Assembly (NCBI GenBank): GCA_002687175.1
Contig: NYZP01000030.1
Coordinates: 1-64,000, forward strand
Length of the DNA stretch: 64,000 bases
Direction: 5' to 3'
DNA from: Parcubacteria group bacterium
Lineage (GTDB): Bacteria > Patescibacteria > ABY1 > Buchananbacterales > UBA6539
Shown here one piece after another: positions 60,572 to 64,000 of the stretch. The position numbers and the translations under genes are program-made. The notes under the pieces were generated by a model. The model saw only the letters and a list, made by a program, of their open reading frames with translations. It ran no database searches and had not been told where the DNA came from. The stretch's first letter is position 1; each line of letters starts with the position of its first letter.

Positions 60572-60601
60572 TCAAATTTCTTTGAAAGGAGATGAAAATA
60601 A

Positions 60602-60859
60602 ATGGGAAAACATAAAAAAGGTCCTCACATGATAACTTTTTTACTACTACTTGTTGGCGGCATCAATTGGGGACTTCAAGGAGCTTTAAATTGGGATATC
60701 AGCCAACTTTTTGGTGGTATGGAAAATATCGTATCACGAATTATTTTTGTCTTAATTGGCTTATCTGCTGTCTATGAAATCGCAACTCACAAGAAGAACT
60801 GTAAAAAATGTAACCCTAATGAGGGGATGAAACCACTGGCACCATCTGCTGGAAATTAA
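60602..60859 (+). CDS. DUF378 small membrane protein
   Basis: An 85-residue protein with two helices (about 9-28 and 46-62) and the DUF378 phrase TFLLLLVGGINWGLQGALNWD. A C-terminal tail has two Cys (NCKKCNPNE), not usual for the family. A Shine-Dalgarno site (AAAGGAG) lies 10-11 nt upstream. Function unknown. Confidence 0.85.
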   Translation: MGKHKKGPHMITFLLLLVGGINWGLQGALNWDISQLFGGMENIVSRIIFVLIGLSAVYEIATHKKNCKKCNPNEGMKPLAPSAGN

Positions 60860-60883
60860 GCAACTTCATAATTTTTTATATTA

Positions 60884-60920
60884 AATAAAGTCACTGTTTT
60901 GGTGACTTTATTTATTTTTT
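60884..60920 (+). terminator. Intrinsic terminator
   Basis: AAAGTCAC pairs with GTGACTTT, then ATTTATTTTTTT. Confidence 0.82.
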
Positions 60921-60945
60921 TAAAATAGTAATTTTGTCAATTTTT

Positions 60946-60954
60946 TGTTATAAT
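60946..60954 (+). promoter_or_regulatory. Extended -10 promoter of the P-type ATPase
   Basis: TGT-TATAAT ends 9 nt before the ATG at 60964. Confidence 0.6.
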
Positions 60955-60963
60955 ATATAAACT

Positions 60964-63666
60964 ATGGAAAAAACTCTTTGGCATACTTTACCCATAACTA
61001 AAGTCTTTAGTAAGCTACACACTGATAAATCAGGGTTGGATAATAACGACGTAAAAAAAAGATTAAAAAAATTTGGGTACAATAAATTACCTGAAGAAAA
61101 AGGACTTTCTACAGCCAGAATTATTCTGAGCCAATTTAAAAGTCCCTTAGTTTACATTTTAATTGGTGCTGCATTAATTTCTCTTGTTTTACAAGATTAT
61201 GTTGATATGACCGTCATTTTACTGGCGGTTTTTTTAAATACTATTTTAGGATTTTATCAGGAGAATAAAGCTAACAAAGCAATTAGTCACTTAAGAAAAT
61301 TAATAGATCGAAAAGCTAAGGTTTTGAGAAATAATAATGCTGTTGAGGCTAGTGCCAAAACATTGGTTCCTGGTGACGTTATAATTCTAGAGGCTGGTGA
61401 TAAAATTTCGGCTGATGCTAGACTAATATCTTTTGATAATTTTCAAGTAATTGAAGCATCTTTAACTGGTGAATCAGTACCATCTGAAAAAAAACTAAAG
61501 TTATTAGATAAAGGAGCAGTATTAGCTGATCGTGAAAATATGGTTTTCAGTGGCACTGTAGTAGCGACCGGTAGAGCTAAAGCTATAGTTTGTGAAACTG
61601 GCATTAATACTGAGTTAGGGCAAATAACTAAGCTAGTTAAAGACACTAATGAAGAAAATACCCCGTTACAAAATCAATTAGCAGCCCTGAGCAGATTTTT
61701 ATCATTTATTGTTCTAGGAGTCGCCGTACTAATAATTATTGTCGGAAAATTGCAAGGCCGTACAATTTTTGGTTTTGGCCATCAAGCTCGTGAAGGTATG
61801 TTGAATACGGCAGCTGCGGTTGCGGTAGCAGCCATCCCCGAAGGCTTACTGATCGCTGTTACTGCTATTCTGGCCATTGGGATGCAAGCTATCCTAAAAC
61901 GAAAAGCGTTGGTTCGTAAATTAGTAGCGGCAGAAACCTTAGGTAGTATATCGATTATATGTACTGACAAAACTGGTACATTGACTGAGGGAAAAATGCA
62001 AGTTTCCAGAATAATAAGTTTAGGTGAAGAAATTTCATTAAAAAAATCATTTCAATACCACGACACAACTCAACTGAAAGACCACGATTTAATGATTAAA
62101 ATTTCTTTACTTTGTAATAATGCCGTTATTGAGAATCCTGACGAAGAATTAGAAAAAAGAAAAATACTGGGCAGTCCCACTGAAAGTGCGTTGTTAGTTG
62201 GTGCTATTCAGGCTGGTATTCCATATAAATCTATCGAGAAAAGACAAGCACGTATTGCTGAAATTCCCTTTGATTCAGCAACTAAGTATATGGCCACTTT
62301 AAATAAATTAGATACCAAAAAAAATGTTATCTATATTAAAGGGGCTCCAGAAAAAATTATTTCTATGTCATCAAAAGTCAGAATAAACGGCAAGACTGAA
62401 AAGTTAACAGAAGGCAAAATAAAGTCATTAAAACAAAAATATGAAAAGTTGACCAATCAAGGTTTAAGAGTTTTAGCCTTTGGCTATCGACAGGTACCTA
62501 ATGACAATAAACTAGTGCTCAAGGATGAGTTACATGACACAATTTTTATTGGATTTATTGCCCTACAAGACCCTCTTCGGGTTGAAACTAAGGAAACATT
62601 CAAATTAACTAAAATAGCAGGCATTAGACCAATCATTATTACTGGTGACCACAAATTAACGGCCAAAGCTGTAGTAGCAGAGCTTGGTCTAAAAATTGAA
62701 GAAAAAAATATTTTAGAAGGTAGTGACCTTGATAAGATGAGTGACGAAAAACTAGCTAAAAAAGTCAGGAGTATTGACATCTATGCCAGAGTAGAGCCAA
62801 AACATAAACTGCGTATTATTGACGCCTGGCAAAAAAAAGGTGAGGTAGTGGCGATGACTGGTGATGGAGTTAACGATGCTCCAGCCATTAAAGCAGCTGA
62901 TGTAGGTATTGCCCTAGGTTCAGGGACTGATGTCGCTAAAGAAACTTCCGATATAATTTTACTGGACAATAATTTTAAAACAATCGTTGCCGCTATTGAA
63001 CGTGGACGAGTTATTTTTGATAACATTAAAAAAAATGTTCTGTATCTATTATCCGACAGTTTTTCAGAGATAATTTTAATTATCGGTGCTTTATTGTTAG
63101 CTTTGCCGTTACCAATTTTACCGGCTCAAATTATTTGGATTAATTTAATTGCTGACGGCTTACCAAGTTTAGCTCTTACTCAAGAAAAAGGTGAAAAGGA
63201 AGTAATGTTAGATAAACCACGCAAAAAATCAACAAAAATATTGGATGGCGAAATGAAAACATTGATATTTATTATCGGTATCGTTACTGATATAGTTTTA
63301 CTAACTTTATTTTATTTGTTAGTTAATCAAAATAATTTTGATATTACACGTATTAGAACAATTATTTTTGCCGCGATTGGAATTGATTCTTTGCTTTATG
63401 TTTTTTCCTGCCGGAGCTTACGTCACACCATTTTCCAAATGAATCCATTTTCAAACTTATATTTAATTGGCGCCGTAGCCATAGGACTCATTTTACAATT
63501 CCTGGCAATCTATTTACCTGTTCTACAAAAAGCTCTTGAAACTATTCCTTTAGGACCAACCGATTGGCTGATTGTGGCCGTATTAGCAATAATTAAAATC
63601 ATTGCTATTGAATTTGGAAAATATTACTTTATTATCAAAAAATCTAAAGTCCAAGTTCATGTCTAA
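60964..63666 (+). CDS. P-type (P2A-like) Ca2+/cation-transporting ATPase
   Basis: A 900-residue P2-type ATPase with ten predicted helices. The actuator motif LTGESVPSEK, the helix-4 ion site AAIPEGLLIAVTAIL, the phosphorylation site CTDKTGTLTEGK (Asp335), the nucleotide-binding KGAPE and the hinge MTGDGVNDAPAIKAADVGIA are intact. The helix-6 motif NLIADGLPSLAL fits the P2A/PMR1-type Ca2+ pumps, so it probably exports Ca2+ or Mn2+. It overlaps the next gene by 8 nt. Confidence 0.94.
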   Translation: MEKTLWHTLPITKVFSKLHTDKSGLDNNDVKKRLKKFGYNKLPEEKGLSTARIILSQFKSPLVYILIGAALISLVLQDYVDMTVILLAVFLNTILGFYQENKANKAISHLRKLIDRKAKVLRNNNAVEASAKTLVPGDVIILEAGDKISADARLISFDNFQVIEASLTGESVPSEKKLKLLDKGAVLADRENMVFSGTVVATGRAKAIVCETGINTELGQITKLVKDTNEENTPLQNQLAALSRFLSFIVLGVAVLIIIVGKLQGRTIFGFGHQAREGMLNTAAAVAVAAIPEGLLIAVTAILAIGMQAILKRKALVRKLVAAETLGSISIICTDKTGTLTEGKMQVSRIISLGEEISLKKSFQYHDTTQLKDHDLMIKISLLCNNAVIENPDEELEKRKILGSPTESALLVGAIQAGIPYKSIEKRQARIAEIPFDSATKYMATLNKLDTKKNVIYIKGAPEKIISMSSKVRINGKTEKLTEGKIKSLKQKYEKLTNQGLRVLAFGYRQVPNDNKLVLKDELHDTIFIGFIALQDPLRVETKETFKLTKIAGIRPIIITGDHKLTAKAVVAELGLKIEEKNILEGSDLDKMSDEKLAKKVRSIDIYARVEPKHKLRIIDAWQKKGEVVAMTGDGVNDAPAIKAADVGIALGSGTDVAKETSDIILLDNNFKTIVAAIERGRVIFDNIKKNVLYLLSDSFSEIILIIGALLLALPLPILPAQIIWINLIADGLPSLALTQEKGEKEVMLDKPRKKSTKILDGEMKTLIFIIGIVTDIVLLTLFYLLVNQNNFDITRIRTIIFAAIGIDSLLYVFSCRSLRHTIFQMNPFSNLYLIGAVAIGLILQFLAIYLPVLQKALETIPLGPTDWLIVAVLAIIKIIAIEFGKYYFIIKKSKVQVHV

Positions 63667-64000
63667 TTCTTTAGTCTATAAATATTTAATTCTAAATGAT
63701 GATGAAAATGTAATTAAAATAGTTAGACAGCGTTCGCTACAGCTCTTTCAATCAATAATTATTCCGATCATTCTTATAATTTTACCTTTTTTCTTTCTTT
63801 ATCCTTTATTTAACTGGGGTAATAAAGGTATTATTCTTTTTTCTAGCTTAGTTTTTATTGGATTAATTTGGTTAATTAGAAATGTAGTAATCTGGTATCT
63901 TCAAATTTTTATAATTACCGATAAACGTGTAGTTGATATTGATCAAAAAGGAATGTTTCGTAAAACTGTTTCCGATATACCACTGACAAAAGTGGGTGAT
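63659..64000 (+). CDS. PH-domain (bPH2/YdbT-like) membrane protein, partial
   Basis: The first 114 codons of a gene cut by the window end. A short polar start is followed by two hydrophobic helices (about 31-50 and 57-76), then IITDKRVVDIDQKGMFRKTVSDIPL, the opening of a bacterial PH domain of the YdbS/YdbT type. It overlaps the P-type ATPase by 8 nt and is probably co-transcribed. Confidence 0.75.
   Translation, partial: MSNSLVYKYLILNDDENVIKIVRQRSLQLFQSIIIPIILIILPFFFLYPLFNWGNKGIILFSSLVFIGLIWLIRNVVIWYLQIFIITDKRVVDIDQKGMFRKTVSDIPLTKVGD

Overview
The window looks like a chromosomal segment from an AT-rich bacterium of the Patescibacteria / Candidate Phyla Radiation, probably a Parcubacteria-type lineage. 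I infer this from the gene families (DUF4012, DUF3048, DUF4015, DUF1059, a zinc-less queuine tRNA-ribosyltransferase, a CAP-domain membrane protein, PduL plus AckA as a minimal acetate module), the many small membrane proteins, and the tight ATGA and TAATG gene overlaps. TAA, TAG and TGA all end genes here, so this is not a TGA-recoded lineage. No rRNA, CRISPR array, prophage or classical transposase is visible.

Layout. 0-5.3 kb: tRNA-Glu, a DUF1059 protein, an S51 peptidase/greA/exonuclease/ywbE operon and typA. 5.4-13.4 kb: a MacB-type export operon (adaptor, ATPase, two FtsX-like permeases), a truncated second adaptor and rodA. 13.4-20.7 kb: rplY, DUF3048 protein, an orphan RNA, dnaX, a nested tRNA-Gln palindrome, an IMPase-like protein, a thioredoxin-like protein, ybaB and a metalloprotease broken by an in-frame TAG. 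20.7-25.6 kb: two unknown genes and three surface proteins. 25.6-31.5 kb: a tandem histidine kinase with a receiver protein, corA, a PfkB kinase, pduL and ackA. 31.6-38.0 kb: murJ, lepA, recJ, rnhA. 38.1-38.9 kb: RNase P RNA (minus strand) with a GIY-YIG ORF inside it. 39-48.4 kb: an initiating sugar transferase, three glycosyltransferases and two large surface proteins. 48.4-50.3 kb: tgt, a small protein and a RibD-C-type reductase. 50.3-58.4 kb: an orphan RNA, a membrane-anchored Clp-like ATPase, a WecA/MraY-family enzyme, DUF192, rplU, recR and dnaB. 58.6-64 kb: tRNA-Lys with a small island next to it, a cyclophilin lipoprotein, DUF378, a P-type ATPase and a partial PH-domain membrane gene.

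Most striking observation. The RNase P RNA gene (38161-38911, minus strand) is complete: its P1 helix can be drawn from both ends (15 pairs), P2 is 7 perfect pairs, and P3 is a perfect 14-bp helix whose loop is almost exactly one 84-codon GIY-YIG nuclease ORF. A second, AT-rich insertion flanked by two perfect hairpins sits in P12 of the same RNA. This fits a wider pattern. Short GC-rich palindromes have also entered the tRNA-Gln locus (nested copies), a tRNA-Lys remnant, the tgt coding sequence (in frame) and several intergenic regions.

Expression signals. Many genes have a consensus or extended -10 (TGnTATAAT) only 6-9 nt before the start codon, which implies leaderless or nearly leaderless mRNAs and corrects several start sites. 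A minority of mostly small genes carry good Shine-Dalgarno sites. Three promoter/terminator-bounded or structured RNAs (15.7, 38.0 and 50.4 kb) match no family I recognise.
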